Positions 8,808 to 18,991 of a DNA stretch of 64,000 nucleotides are shown here, piece after piece. The number at the start of each line of letters is the position of its first letter. Within the stretch, counting starts at the first letter, position 1. Source of the stretch: JL08 sp963765555 (lineage in GTDB: Bacteria; Pseudomonadota; Alphaproteobacteria; Rhodobacterales; Rhodobacteraceae); assembly GCA_963765555.1 (NCBI GenBank), contig CAVXWX010000012.1, positions 124,001-188,000 on the forward strand, written 5' to 3'. Under the pieces are notes generated by a model. It saw only the letters and a program-made list of their open reading frames with translations. It was not told the DNA's origin and ran no database searches. A program made the position numbers and the translations under genes.

Positions 8808-11800
8808 CTATGTAGCGCCAAGACCATCGTCAAGATATGGTGTGCGTTTCAGGGCATCTGTCACAAGATCGTGCGGCAATCGCATAAGAGTGGCTGTGGC
8901 GGTCCACAAAATGGCCGTTTCGATTTCATGATCTGGAAAGACTTGGGATAATGCATGCGCATAGGCCCCCATCTGGCGCAAAATGCCTTCGGGCGTCTGC
9001 TTGGCCGTGTCCGGCACTTTGGCGTTGGTTTTGAAATCAATGGCTGTTACGCGATCATCCGAAATAATCAGGCGGTCAATATTTCCATGCAATCGATGCT
9101 GACCCAACGCCGCTGTCACAGGCACTTCGCGCAGCGCCGATTGCGTAAATAGGTCAGCAAGATTCGGGGATCCCAAAACGTTCAAAACCTCATCAATCAA
9201 AACGGATTCTTCTTGAGGCGTGGCCGCATCCGGACTGCTCTTTAGCAATTGGGCGACCAAAGTGGCGCGCTGGGCGGGCGCGGCATCTTCCAGATGTTCC
9301 AGCAACAGGTGGATTTGCCGCCCTTTTTTCAAGGCGCTTTCTTCATCCGCTCCGGCATCACCGGGCAATGCTTTGGCGCCGCCGAGATCGGACGGGCTGA
9401 TCGTTTTTTGAACGGGCCGCAAAGCGGGTACCGGAGTGTCAAAGAAGGTAGGAAGGATCGGATCCGGTATGTGTGTTTGGGTTTCGGGTTCGATGCGAAG
9501 ACTACTCCAATCGCCATGCGACAATCTAAGTCCGGCACCGCCTTCAAAATCATGAGACACCGCGCCGGCCTGTCGCATTGCATTCTGGATCATCTCATAC
9601 CAACTGCTATCGTCTTTTGTCAGCTCACCCGCGGCTGCAACGATCAGCCATTTTTCCGCCCGCGTCATGGCGACATATAACAGCCGAAGTCGTTCGTTCA
9701 GTTCGGCGTTTTTCAAATTTTCCAGCGCAGATGTCAGCGCTTCGGGGGCTGTATCCGATCCCGTTTTCCAGATTGCATGCTGGCCAACAGGTATAATTTC
9801 GTTCCGGATGATGGTGGTACGTTTGGCCGTTTCAGGCAGGATAACAATGGGCGCTTCCAACCCTTTTGCACCATGCACCGTCATCACGCGGATCTGGTTG
9901 CCTGCCGCATCCATCTGGCGCTTGATGTCCAGATCATCCGTTTGCATCCACACCAGAAATCCGGTCAGGCTTGGCACCGAATTGCGTTCGTAAGACAGGG
10001 CTTGTGACAGCAGCGCATCTATTCCGTCTTCTGCTTCATGCCCAAGGCGCGCCAACAGATTTTTTCGGCCCTTATGCCGTGTCAGAATACGTTCAATCAG
10101 GTCATAGGGGCGCAAAAAATCTGTTTGATCGCGCAGGTCGCGCAGGATGGCCAGCGTTTCGGGATAGGTTTCCTTTTTGTCGCGCAATGCCTGCCAAAGA
10201 AACGATGTTGTTCGGTGGTGTGACAGATCAAAAAGGTCCTGTTCGCTCCAACCGAACAACGGTGACCTTAACGCTGTTGCCAAGGCAAGATTGTCCTCGG
10301 GCGTCGCCAGAAATGACAGCAGAGCCCCAAGATCTTTCACGGCGGTTTCGGCCCCGACGCGAAGCCTGTCTGCCCCCGCGATTGGCAGGTTTTGGCCTTT
10401 ACAGGCTCTGATAATCTCGTGAAACAGTGCAGACCGGCGTTGCACCAGTACCAAAAAATCCCCCGGCTGTACGATCCGGCCGGTACCGGCGAATGCCCCC
10501 CTCTCTTCCTCTGGAATGACCGTCTTGCTATCGATCAGGTCGCGAATGGTACGCGCAATCCGTTCAGCCAGAACCACGGTGTGGTGCTTCTCGCTTTTCT
10601 GATCAAGCGGGTCGTACCATGCGCGTTCTTCGCCTTCATCGCTTTTGGCCACTACGGGCCACAGATCAACCCGGCCCGGCAAATCAGCCTTGAACGCCTT
10701 GTGACGTGCATCTTTTGAAAATCCGGCAGAGTTCTGTGCGTCAAAGGTTAGGTCAACAAGTCGCAATACGGCTTCGGAAGACCGAAACGAATACTCAAGC
10801 GTCAGGTCTTGCAATGCCAACCCGACGCCGTTCAGACGCGTCTTGAATTCGTTTTGCATACGGTCGAATTCGTTCGGGTCGGCACCCTGAAACGAATAAA
10901 TGGACTGCTTTTTGTCGCCAACCACGAAAATTGTGCGGGTGGCATCTGTTCGCGCACCCTGCCCGCTAGTGAATTCCTGCGCCAGCCTTTCGATCACATC
11001 CCACTGCGCTGGGCTGGTATCCTGCGCCTCGTCCACAAGGATATGATCAATTCCGCCGTCCAACCGGTAAAGCACCCACTGCGCGACATCTGAATCGCGC
11101 AGCAACTGGCGTGCCTTCATGATCAGGTCGTCAAAATCCAACCAGCCCCTTTGTTGTTTGCGCATGTCGTAAGTTGGCAGAAACTGGCGCGCAAACGCGT
11201 AGAGCGCGTGCGTTCGTTGCGCAGCCATCAGACCCAGACGCATTTGGCGCCCCTGCTCAATGCGCTGCATCCAAGCTTCAAGGACTGGCATAATATGGGC
11301 CAGATCCTGTTGCAGCGCCTTTGTCGGAAAAGAGCCTAATTTGGCCGAATAGGGAGATTTTGCGCCGGCCCCTGTCAGGAACGCCGATTCCAGAACGGGT
11401 AAAGCCGACCAATCTAGGCGTGTAATCGTTTGCAGCTTCCGGCCCAGTTTTTGATCATTGGCCGAACTGTTTAGAAGCGGAGGGATCAGCGCATCCAAAA
11501 GCGTTTGTTCCGTCCCGTGTAGAATGGATGCCAGCACAGAATCCTCTGTGGTGTCGGGGGACAAACCAAACACGGTCAACAAGTCCTTGAATTTTACACC
11601 GGTTTGAAAAAGATCGCGATTGCGCACGATTTCATCCGTCAGTTTTGTAAAATCCTCGCCCGTGAAATGCCGGGCAATTTGGCTGACACACCCGTCCACA
11701 TCCACATCAGCCAGTTCATCGACAATATCGGCGCGCAACAGGGCGGCGGCCCGGTCTTCGATCTCGGCGAATTGCGGACTGACCCCCGCTTCGAGCGGAA

Positions 11801-12204
11801 ATCGTCGCAGCAATGATGAGCAGAAAGAGTGGATTGTTTGAATTTTCAAACCGCCGGGGGCTTCGATTGCGCGGGCAAACAGGGTTCTCGCGCTGCGCAG
11901 GCGTTCCGAGATCAAGCACACCTTCCAAACCAAGATCCAACAGGGCGGCGCGCAGGGGCGCGTCTTGCAACATTGCCCATTCGCCCAGACGCCCGAACAA
12001 GCGGTTTTGCATCTCGCTTGCCGCGGCCTTCGTGTAGGTCAGGCACAAAATATGCTGAGGCTGCACATTATCCAACAAAAGGCGGGCCACCCGATCTGTC
12101 AAAACGCGTGTTTTTCCCGAACCGGCATTGGCCGCAAGCCACGTGGATTCAACAGGATTTGCGGCCTGTATTTGTCGTTCCGTTGCTTCGTTCCGCTAAA
12201 TCAC
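8808..12204 (-). CDS. addA: AddA helicase-nuclease subunit, interrupted by a stop and a frameshift
   Basis: AddA, the UvrD-type helicase and nuclease subunit of the AddAB recombinational repair enzyme. In order one sees Walker A ANAGSGKT (about 12,140), LCLTYTKAAASEM, VDEAQDTSPAQWD, GDKKQSIYSFQG, MTVHGAKGLEAP, YVAMTRAEK and the nuclease motif AIDFKTN near 9040. Two defects are visible. Near 11,909-11,913 the frame shifts: LDLGT in one frame, then ERLRSARTLFARA in the next. At 12,196-12,198 an in-frame TAG stands two codons after the GTG at 12,204 that overlaps the addB stop, and no ATG, GTG or TTG lies between it and Walker A. The total length from that GTG is one base over a multiple of three. 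The longest open piece, 8808-11933, lacks Walker A. Confidence 0.88.
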
Positions 12205-15147
12205 GTCAAATCCTCGGGTGTTGGATCGTCGCTGTTATCCCATTCGCCAAACCGCGATAGTTGATCATAATCGCCCTTATCAGTGTCTTTTTGCATCATG
12301 CGCCGCGCCGTAAATCCTTGCTCGGGATTTTGATAGGCTGCGATCAGGTCTTTGAGCTCTTCCCAGATCTTTGCCGCTGGTTCGTCTTGAAGCGGCGCTT
12401 CGACTTCGACGGGTTTCGAACCCAGGCCGATGAAAGCGGCGCGCGCAACAGATGCGACCCCGACGTTTTCAAACCCGCCGGCCTCAATCATCGCGGCCTC
12501 AAGCAGCAATTGTTTATCGAACTTTCGCTGTTCCGCGATGCTGGGTGGTTGACCGGTTTTATAGTCATAAAGATAGACCGCGCCGGTTTCGTCTTGATCA
12601 ATCCGGTCGGCAAACCCGTACAGTTCGAAACCCAATTCCGAAATCGCAACCGAACCACGCGCGTCCTTTTCGAACACAAGGGGCGTTGCGGTTTGGCGCC
12701 GTTCAGCTTCGCGTTCTAAAAACCAGTTGGCAACGCGTTCCAGTCGCGCGCGCCAGACCAGTTTCGTCGCGGGCCAGGGCGCCTGCGCATCCAGTACCTG
12801 ATCTGCAATCTGCAGCAACACATCTTTGGTCAGACGGGACGGATCTTGCACGGTCTGGCGTACAAACCGTTCCAGAATTTCGTGAACCAAAGTCCCGCGC
12901 AAAGGCGCATCGGGGGATTGAACCAGCGGGTCAAGCGGGCGCAACCGCAGAACGTGTTTGGCATAAACCGCGTAAGGGTCACGGATCAGACGCTTAATCT
13001 CGGTCACCGACAATGTGCGCGGTCTTGCTGCGACAGGGGGTTTTGGCGATGGGCGCAGGGCAGGGGCAACAGGTGAAACACGTTCCAGCAATCGTGCTTT
13101 GCCAAGCCAGTCATCGCCGCGTGCCGTCATGTCTGTCAGGCATTTCACGCCGCCCTGTTCCGGCAAACCCCGCATCAGGTTGGTCAGGCGGTTAATCCAC
13201 CTGGATGCAACGGTTTCCGCATCTTCGGACCGAATGGAACGCGTGAACCAGATTTCAGGTGCCGATGCAGCCTGTTGGTAATCATGCGCCGACAGTCCGA
13301 TACGTCTTTCCGGCAGCAACAACCCAGCACGATCACGCAATGTACGGTTCAACCAGGGATCGGGGGTCGGGGCGGAAGGCCAGATGCCTTCGTTCAGCCC
13401 GCCCAAGATCAACAGGTCCGCACCTTGCACGCGGGCCTCAAGAGTGCCCCAGATCATAATTCCGGGCGTATTGTCATCCCGGTCACGCACTTCGCCTTGT
13501 GACAAAAGATTGCCGATCAGATTGGTGTAATCGAATGCTGACATATCACCGGCAGATGCGGCCTCGCGTTCGACGCTTTGCATTGTTTGAAGCGCCGATT
13601 GCCCGGCATTCTTGAGCCACAATTCGCCAGAGTCTTGCGGGTCTGACCCGGCTGACAGGCGTTGGGAAAGATCGATGTGTATCTGCGACCAAACAGATAG
13701 GGGGCGTGTGTCGTTGGCGACGTTTCCCAGCACCGTATTGCTCAGCCAGTCGGCCCAGACCGGTGCATCACAATGGTCATGCCGGTCTGCCCAGGTCCTG
13801 AAATCGGATGCCTGGGGGTATGGCGGGGCGGTCTTGCGCAAATAAAGTTCAAGGTCCCGTGTAAACAACAGGTGTTGGTTGCGGCCTCCTCCGCTGTGAC
13901 ACAACGGATGTTTGAGAAGCGTAAACAGGATTTCCGCCGTCATCTTTTGGGAAAAAAGCCGAGAAACATGGCGCAGGAACCGCCCGGGCGGAGACAGGTG
14001 CAATGGTTGGCCCGCACTGTCATCAGGGGTGATATCCCATTGATCCAAGCGCCGCTGTGACACGCCGCGTCAGCATTCTGTCGGGGGTAATCAATGCGGC
14101 CGTCTGGCCGGTTTCGGCGGCTTGCCGCAAGCGCAGCGCGATGGCCAGTGCCTCATCTCTCGGGTCGCGGGCCTGAACCAGAGTGATATCTTTTGTTGCG
14201 CCCGCAAGGTCTGGCAGATCCGGACCTTCGGCCAGCCAGGCATCTGTGAAGGGGGCAGGGCGCAATGACAGGGAAACCAACCGGTTGCGGGCTGCGATAT
14301 CCGGCCCGATCACAGCGCCCCAATTTGCAATCTCGGCAGGCCGCAACCCCAAGGTCAGCATCAGTTTGCGGTATCGATATTGCGGGTGATCTTCGGATAA
14401 CAGCGGATCGTCAAGATTGGACCACACGTTTTGCGGAAGATCGAAATCAAACCCCGGCAAGATCAGCGCACCTTGGGATAGCTTTGCAACGGCCTGCATC
14501 AACATCATCGTTGTGCCCCGGGACCCGGTAGATCCGGCAACGATGATCGGGTCTTGCGGTGGCGTTGATGCCCAATGCTCTGCCAGCGCGGAGACGATAA
14601 GACGCTGGCGGGTTTCCACGTCAGGTTCGGATGTTGTTCCGTCAAAATACTTTTTGATGATGGAAATGAATGTCTTGGTCCGCTCCCAATGTCCGGACTG
14701 GTCGGAAACATCCAGTGCGGATATGGCATCGGGGGAAACGCCTTCGCCATGCATTTCATCCATGAGCGCGGCCAGACTGTCGGACAGATCAAACAGGGCA
14801 GCACGGGACGCAAGATCGGGCTCTTTTTCAAGCAAAGTGCCAATCAGCTGTGACAGTTCCAACCGACGGCGCAAAGCTGGCACAGCAGCCGGAATGTCCG
14901 CAGCCACCGCGCCTTGGCCAAGGTCGGTAATGACCTGAATACGTGGCAACAACATCGGTCGGCCTGCATCGAACAGGTCGCGGATACGGCGGGCCATCCG
15001 TTGTGTGTTCACGATAATTGTGACCCGCGCCAGTTTTTCGGGCGGCTGGCCTTTGTGCCGTGAAATCAGACCATCAACCAGCGCTTTGGGGAAATCCGCC
15101 CCCAATGGCAGGCCAAAAACCCTTGGGCGATCTGACGGATCAAACAT
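12201..15147 (-). CDS. addB: AddB nuclease subunit, frameshifted near 14,047
   Basis: AddB, partner of AddA in double-strand-break processing. The N-terminal piece (15,147 to about 14,047) begins with the UvrD-like fold and contains AGSTGSRGTT. The C-terminal piece (about 14,047 to 12,201) carries the RecB-type nuclease signature LYDYKTGQPP near residue 855. The two pieces are in different frames and join where the sequence should read VTAALDQWDITPDD; one surplus base in the run at 14,044-14,048 explains it, and the whole gene is 982 codons plus one base. It starts 8 bases inside the murU stop region and ends in a TGA that overlaps the addA GTG. Confidence 0.9.
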
Positions 15148-15832
15148 TGTGGGCCTTCAGGGCGCATTCTGCCAGCGGGATGCTTTCAGGTTGGCCCACA
15201 TCACACCATGTTCCGTGATATTCCAACCCAAACAGGCGCTGCTGCTTCAGCATTTTTTCCCACACGATGTTCAGAGAGAACGCGGTTTTTCGGATATCAT
15301 GCAGCAGATCGGTCTTGATGATTTGCGCGCCGGAATAAATCAGGCCTTTGCCGCGTGATAGGTGGCCAGATCCGGACAGCAAAAAATCCCCCGTTCCGGA
15401 ATGTCCGACAGCGTTGTCCGGTGAAACACACATAAGCAGCGCATCCATCCGGTCCGGTTCCCACGCCTGTAACAGGGATTGCAGCGGATTTGGGCCGATC
15501 CAGATCGCATCGGTATTCATGGTAAACACCGGCCTTGTGCCCAGATGGGATAACGCGGCCCGCAATCCGCCACCGGTCTCAAGAATGTCAGGGCTTTCAA
15601 GGGACAGAATGATCCCATGATTTGAAAGATGCGCGGCCAATGCCTCGGGTTTGTAATGCAGGTTCGCGACAACCGTCTCAAACCCCATAGGGATCACCTG
15701 ATCCAGCGCATGATCAACAAGCGGCCGGCCTGCGACGGGCACCATAGGTTTTGGCTGATCGGCCGTCAGGTTCCCCATGCGGGTTCCAAACCCTGCCGCG
15801 AATAACATTATGCTGGTTGGGGTGTCGCGCAT
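15140..15832 (-). CDS. murU: N-acetylmuramate alpha-1-phosphate uridylyltransferase (MurU-like)
   Basis: A 230-residue nucleotidyltransferase. The N-terminal sugar-nucleotide pyrophosphorylase signature is AAGFGTRMG, followed by KPMVPVAGRPL, and TNTDAIW-type metal-site residues appear as MNTDAIW near residue 102. In the MurU/AmgK pathway it converts MurNAc-1-phosphate to UDP-MurNAc, recycling cell wall and bypassing MurA. Its partner kinase gene lies immediately upstream, overlapping by 25 bases, which supports this over a general mannose-1-phosphate guanylyltransferase role. It is followed by addB with an 8-base overlap. Confidence 0.87.
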   Translation of the reverse strand: MRDTPTSIMLFAAGFGTRMGNLTADQPKPMVPVAGRPLVDHALDQVIPMGFETVVANLHYKPEALAAHLSNHGIILSLESPDILETGGGLRAALSHLGTRPVFTMNTDAIWIGPNPLQSLLQAWEPDRMDALLMCVSPDNAVGHSGTGDFLLSGSGHLSRGKGLIYSGAQIIKTDLLHDIRKTAFSLNIVWEKMLKQQRLFGLEYHGTWCDVGQPESIPLAECALKAHNV

Positions 15833-16831
15833 TGCGTCCTTAGCTTTGAAAGGATTTCAGGATTTGGTGCGGGCAGGGGGCCGGTGATCAGCGGACCAAG
15901 ATGCTGCAGCGCCGGATGCTGCAGGTTGCGCTCGATGAACTCCCACACCCGCGGGATCATATCAATGTATCCGGGTTTTCCAGACTTCAGGCACAGCCTT
16001 GCAAAGACACCAAGTATACGCAGGTTCCGCTGCAAACCCAGCAAGGCATAACTGGCACGGAAGCTTTCAGGTTCAACTTGGGCACGCTCGATGTAATAGG
16101 ACAACATGGCCTGCTCCAAGGCGGGCGGAACGTCACGGCGTGCATCCTGCAGCAGCGAAACCAGATCGTAAGCAGGGTGTCCGACCATCGCATCCTGAAA
16201 ATCCAGCAGGCCAACCCGCGCAACACCGTTTCTTTCTGGAAGCCAGAGCAGGTTTTCAGCATGGTAATCGCGCTGGATCAATACCGTCGGGGCCGCAATG
16301 TGATCCGTCAGCGCGGCATGAAATGCGGACCGAAAGGCAGATTTGGCCTGTTGATCTGTCTGCCCAAGCGCGCCCTTTTGATACCAGTCAAAGGCAAGTG
16401 CTGCCATATCCGTCATTATGTTTAAATCGTATGCGGCCAGCGCTGGCGGCTTTTCCGCATGAAGGGCAATCAGCGTGTCGGTTGCGGCTTGATAGAGGGT
16501 GTTTTCAAGATCGGGCTGTGCCTGCGCAACTCTGGCAAACAGATCATCCCCCAAATCTTCCAAAAGCAGAAACCCGTTTTCCCTGTCTTCTGCCAGAATG
16601 CGCGGCGCGCTTAATCCGATATCGCGCAGATAGCGCGCAATGCGCATAAATGGCGCTATATCTTCACCTTTTTCCGGTGGCGCATCCATCAACACGGCCT
16701 GCGCCCCGGTCTTTCGACCTAAGGCGTTCATACCGGCGATTTGATGCATCCCCCGCCAAAGCAGACCGCGCGCATCCGGCCCAGTCTGTGCCGGAAATAA
16801 AAACACTCGCCTTTTCTTCACGCGGGGTCAT
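15808..16831 (-). CDS. amgK: AmgK-like N-acetylmuramate/GlcNAc anomeric kinase, frameshifted near 16,720
   Basis: An aminoglycoside-phosphotransferase-fold kinase. AmgK phosphorylates MurNAc at C1 in cell-wall recycling, upstream of MurU. Visible features are the N-terminal GDASNRRYERL (glycine-rich region), FLLLEDLGDDLF near residue 96, the Brenner-type IQRDYHAENLLW near residue 197 and LLDFQDAMVGHPAYDLVSLL after it. The first 37 residues, from the ATG at 16,831, are in one frame and the rest in the next; the join reads YERL then GRKTGAQAVLMD, consistent with one surplus base at about 16,719-16,721 (length is 341 codons plus one). The ATG overlaps the tsaE stop (ATGA). An internal ATG at 16,821 in the second frame would drop the glycine-rich region. 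Confidence 0.86.
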
Positions 16832-17301
16832 GCTGTCATCGCCTTTGATAGGTTTGCCCATCGATCATCCTGCCAACTGAAGGTCAAAGTTCTGGCAGTT
16901 TCGGTATCGCCCAGATCAAACCGGATCAAAAGCGCATCTTCCGGTACAAGATCGCCCAGACGATCCGGCCATTCAACCAGACAGATTGCTGTTTGAAACG
17001 CGTCTGACATACCCAATTCCTCAACATCATCCGGGGATGACAGGCGATACAGATCGGCATGCCATATCTGTCCGGGTTCGGTGTCATAGACCTGAACCAA
17101 AGTAAAACTGGGAGAAGGCACATCTTCCGCGCGGGTTTGTTGTGACTGGATCAGATGCCGCGCGAAATATGTTTTGCCGGTTCCGATATCACCCTCAAGC
17201 AGAATGACATCACCGATCTTTAACTGTTTGCCCAGTTTGACTGCCAAATCGGCAGTTTCAACTTCACTGGACAAATCAAAAATCAGGGAGTGTTCATTCA
17301 T
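16828..17301 (-). CDS. tsaE: TsaE, ATPase for tRNA t6A modification
   Basis: A 157-residue P-loop protein with Walker A GDIGTGKT at residues 37-44, PSPSFTLVQVY near 73-83 and HADLYRL near 92-98, the standard TsaE signatures. It works with TsaB and TsaD (tsaD is at 27,959) to make threonylcarbamoyladenosine on tRNA. The ATG at 17,301 overlaps the stop of the PAS-protein gene (ATGA); the longer frame to 17,514 is antisense-like sequence inside that gene. Its own stop overlaps amgK in the same way, so it sits in a chain of coupled genes. Confidence 0.94.
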   Translation of the reverse strand: MNEHSLIFDLSSEVETADLAVKLGKQLKIGDVILLEGDIGTGKTYFARHLIQSQQTRAEDVPSPSFTLVQVYDTEPGQIWHADLYRLSSPDDVEELGMSDAFQTAICLVEWPDRLGDLVPEDALLIRFDLGDTETARTLTFSWQDDRWANLSKAMTA

Positions 17302-18902
17302 GCCGCCAAAGTACCGCCTGTGGCAGCGCTCGCAAGGGCGATCATGCGGTCTGGGTTGTATTCGTCGGAGACTGTTTCTTTGATCAGGGATGGACCTGGA
17401 TTTTTCTGGAACCTGACAAGCGTTGAACCATTGGAAATCGGATGCACGCGGCACATCAATTCGCGACCGCAGTTCATACGGACAGGCCCTTCCCATTCCG
17501 CACGTTCGGTACAATCCAGAACATAGTCACGCAACTCGCCAAAGACCGGCGTGGCGTGGCACTGCGTTTGGAAATGCCGGATCGCATCCAGAATTGTCAT
17601 ATCAACAAAGCTGCTGTCCGGATCGGCGCGCCAGAGGTTTCGATACGCGATATTGGACAGGGTCAACAAACCGGCCGAAGAAAAGACCACGATCGCATCG
17701 TCCAGCGCGTCCAGTAGGGATTGCCCCTGTTCCAGTTCTGACCGGAACCGACGGGTCAGTGAAACCTCGGCGCTGATATCTTCGATCAGGAACGCGATTG
17801 CACCGTCCGGATGGGGCCGCCCGCTGACCTTGTAAGTCGGGCCAGAGGGCAGGGTCCATGTCTCAATGTAGTCGCCGTTTTTTGCACTGGCGACCAGATC
17901 GGCAATTTGCTCGCGCCAAGATTTGTAGTCTTTGGGTTCGGGCATCATTCTGTTGTCACGCAGGCGATCAAAAAAAGACAATAGATCCGGGCGCGCGCTC
18001 AGAAACTCGGCTGATAGCGCGGTCAGGTCGATCAAGGCTGGATTGAACAGCGCCAACTGCCGGTTGCGATCAAAGATCGCCAGCCCGCTGGACAGTTCTG
18101 CAAAGGTTTTGGTCAGCGTTTGAACAAAATTCCGTCGTGCGACTTCGGCGTTTACAACCATGTCTACGTTGACAGCATAACAAAAGCTCCGGTCTGCGGC
18201 CCGCGATACGAAAACGTCAAACCAGGCGGTCTGTTTTCCGCTATCAACGCAAACCGAGGTTCGGATTTTTCCGGTTTTGACCCTGTCGATTGCACCCAGA
18301 TCGAAAACCGGCTCGTTTTTTGAAATTGCCAGTTTGTTGCGCAGCACATCATAGGCCGGATTGTGCCATCTTGGCATGCTGTCATCACCAATTTGCCAAA
18401 CGGGATACGGTGCGTTTTCCATGGCTTCGCGCGCCATGGATTCTTCGGTTGCTTGAAGCGCCTCATTATACCGATGCACAGCGTTTTGGTGCGCCCCATC
18501 AGGCTCCAACACTTCAAGCCGGATTATTCCATTGTTCCATTCGACCGACAACCTGGCCGCATCAACGTTATCCCCGCAAGCATAGGTACAATCGCCAGAT
18601 CCGGAAAACGCCTCGATACTTCGCGGTAATTCCGGAAATCGGGGGCGCAGGATTTTGCCGACCCGTGTCCAATCATCTGTATCGATATCTTCCGCAATCA
18701 GGGTTTCTGCGTCTGGGGATGCGTCGCGCAAATTCGTGCCATGCAGCAAGAACACCAAACTGTCCGGTGGAACGGAGCGGGTGTTTGACAGATGGCGTTG
18801 CGTTTCGGTGGTGGTGTGGGCAATCCAAAAAACGGCCAAGGCTGCAACGCCCGAACAGACCCCGAAAAGCAGAACCCAATCACCCCAATACCATCCCGCC
18901 AC
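17298..18902 (-). CDS. PAS-domain protein without a kinase domain
   Basis: A 534-residue protein with one N-terminal membrane segment (about residues 8-27), an extracellular or linker part, and at least three PAS-like regions (about 165-275, 280-395 and 410-515), with segments such as GLAIFDRNRQLALFNPALIDL and DAIVVFSSAGLLTLSN typical of PAS sensor modules. No histidine-kinase, GGDEF or other output domain follows. It starts with GTG, preceded by AGGGAAGG. The gene sits between regB and tsaE and overlaps tsaE by four bases. It may be a signalling partner of RegB, but that is inference from position only. Confidence 0.82.
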   Translation of the reverse strand: MAGWYWGDWVLLFGVCSGVAALAVFWIAHTTTETQRHLSNTRSVPPDSLVFLLHGTNLRDASPDAETLIAEDIDTDDWTRVGKILRPRFPELPRSIEAFSGSGDCTYACGDNVDAARLSVEWNNGIIRLEVLEPDGAHQNAVHRYNEALQATEESMAREAMENAPYPVWQIGDDSMPRWHNPAYDVLRNKLAISKNEPVFDLGAIDRVKTGKIRTSVCVDSGKQTAWFDVFVSRAADRSFCYAVNVDMVVNAEVARRNFVQTLTKTFAELSSGLAIFDRNRQLALFNPALIDLTALSAEFLSARPDLLSFFDRLRDNRMMPEPKDYKSWREQIADLVASAKNGDYIETWTLPSGPTYKVSGRPHPDGAIAFLIEDISAEVSLTRRFRSELEQGQSLLDALDDAIVVFSSAGLLTLSNIAYRNLWRADPDSSFVDMTILDAIRHFQTQCHATPVFGELRDYVLDCTERAEWEGPVRMNCGRELMCRVHPISNGSTLVRFQKNPGPSLIKETVSDEYNPDRMIALASAATGGTLAA

Positions 18903-18991
18903 GGATCAGCCTTCCCTAGACACGGTCACCGGATTCAACCTGTCCCAAAAATGGTTAATGCCAGGTTAATTTGGGGTCTGTGAAGGCAAGA

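Noticed and set aside
14023..14063. Programmed ribosomal frameshift in addB
   Set aside because: No slippery heptamer or downstream pseudoknot is apparent, and similar surplus bases occur in many unrelated genes of this window.
17302..17514. Extended TsaE start at 17,514
   Set aside because: It overlaps the PAS-protein coding region on the same strand in another frame, and TsaE has its normal length from 17,301.
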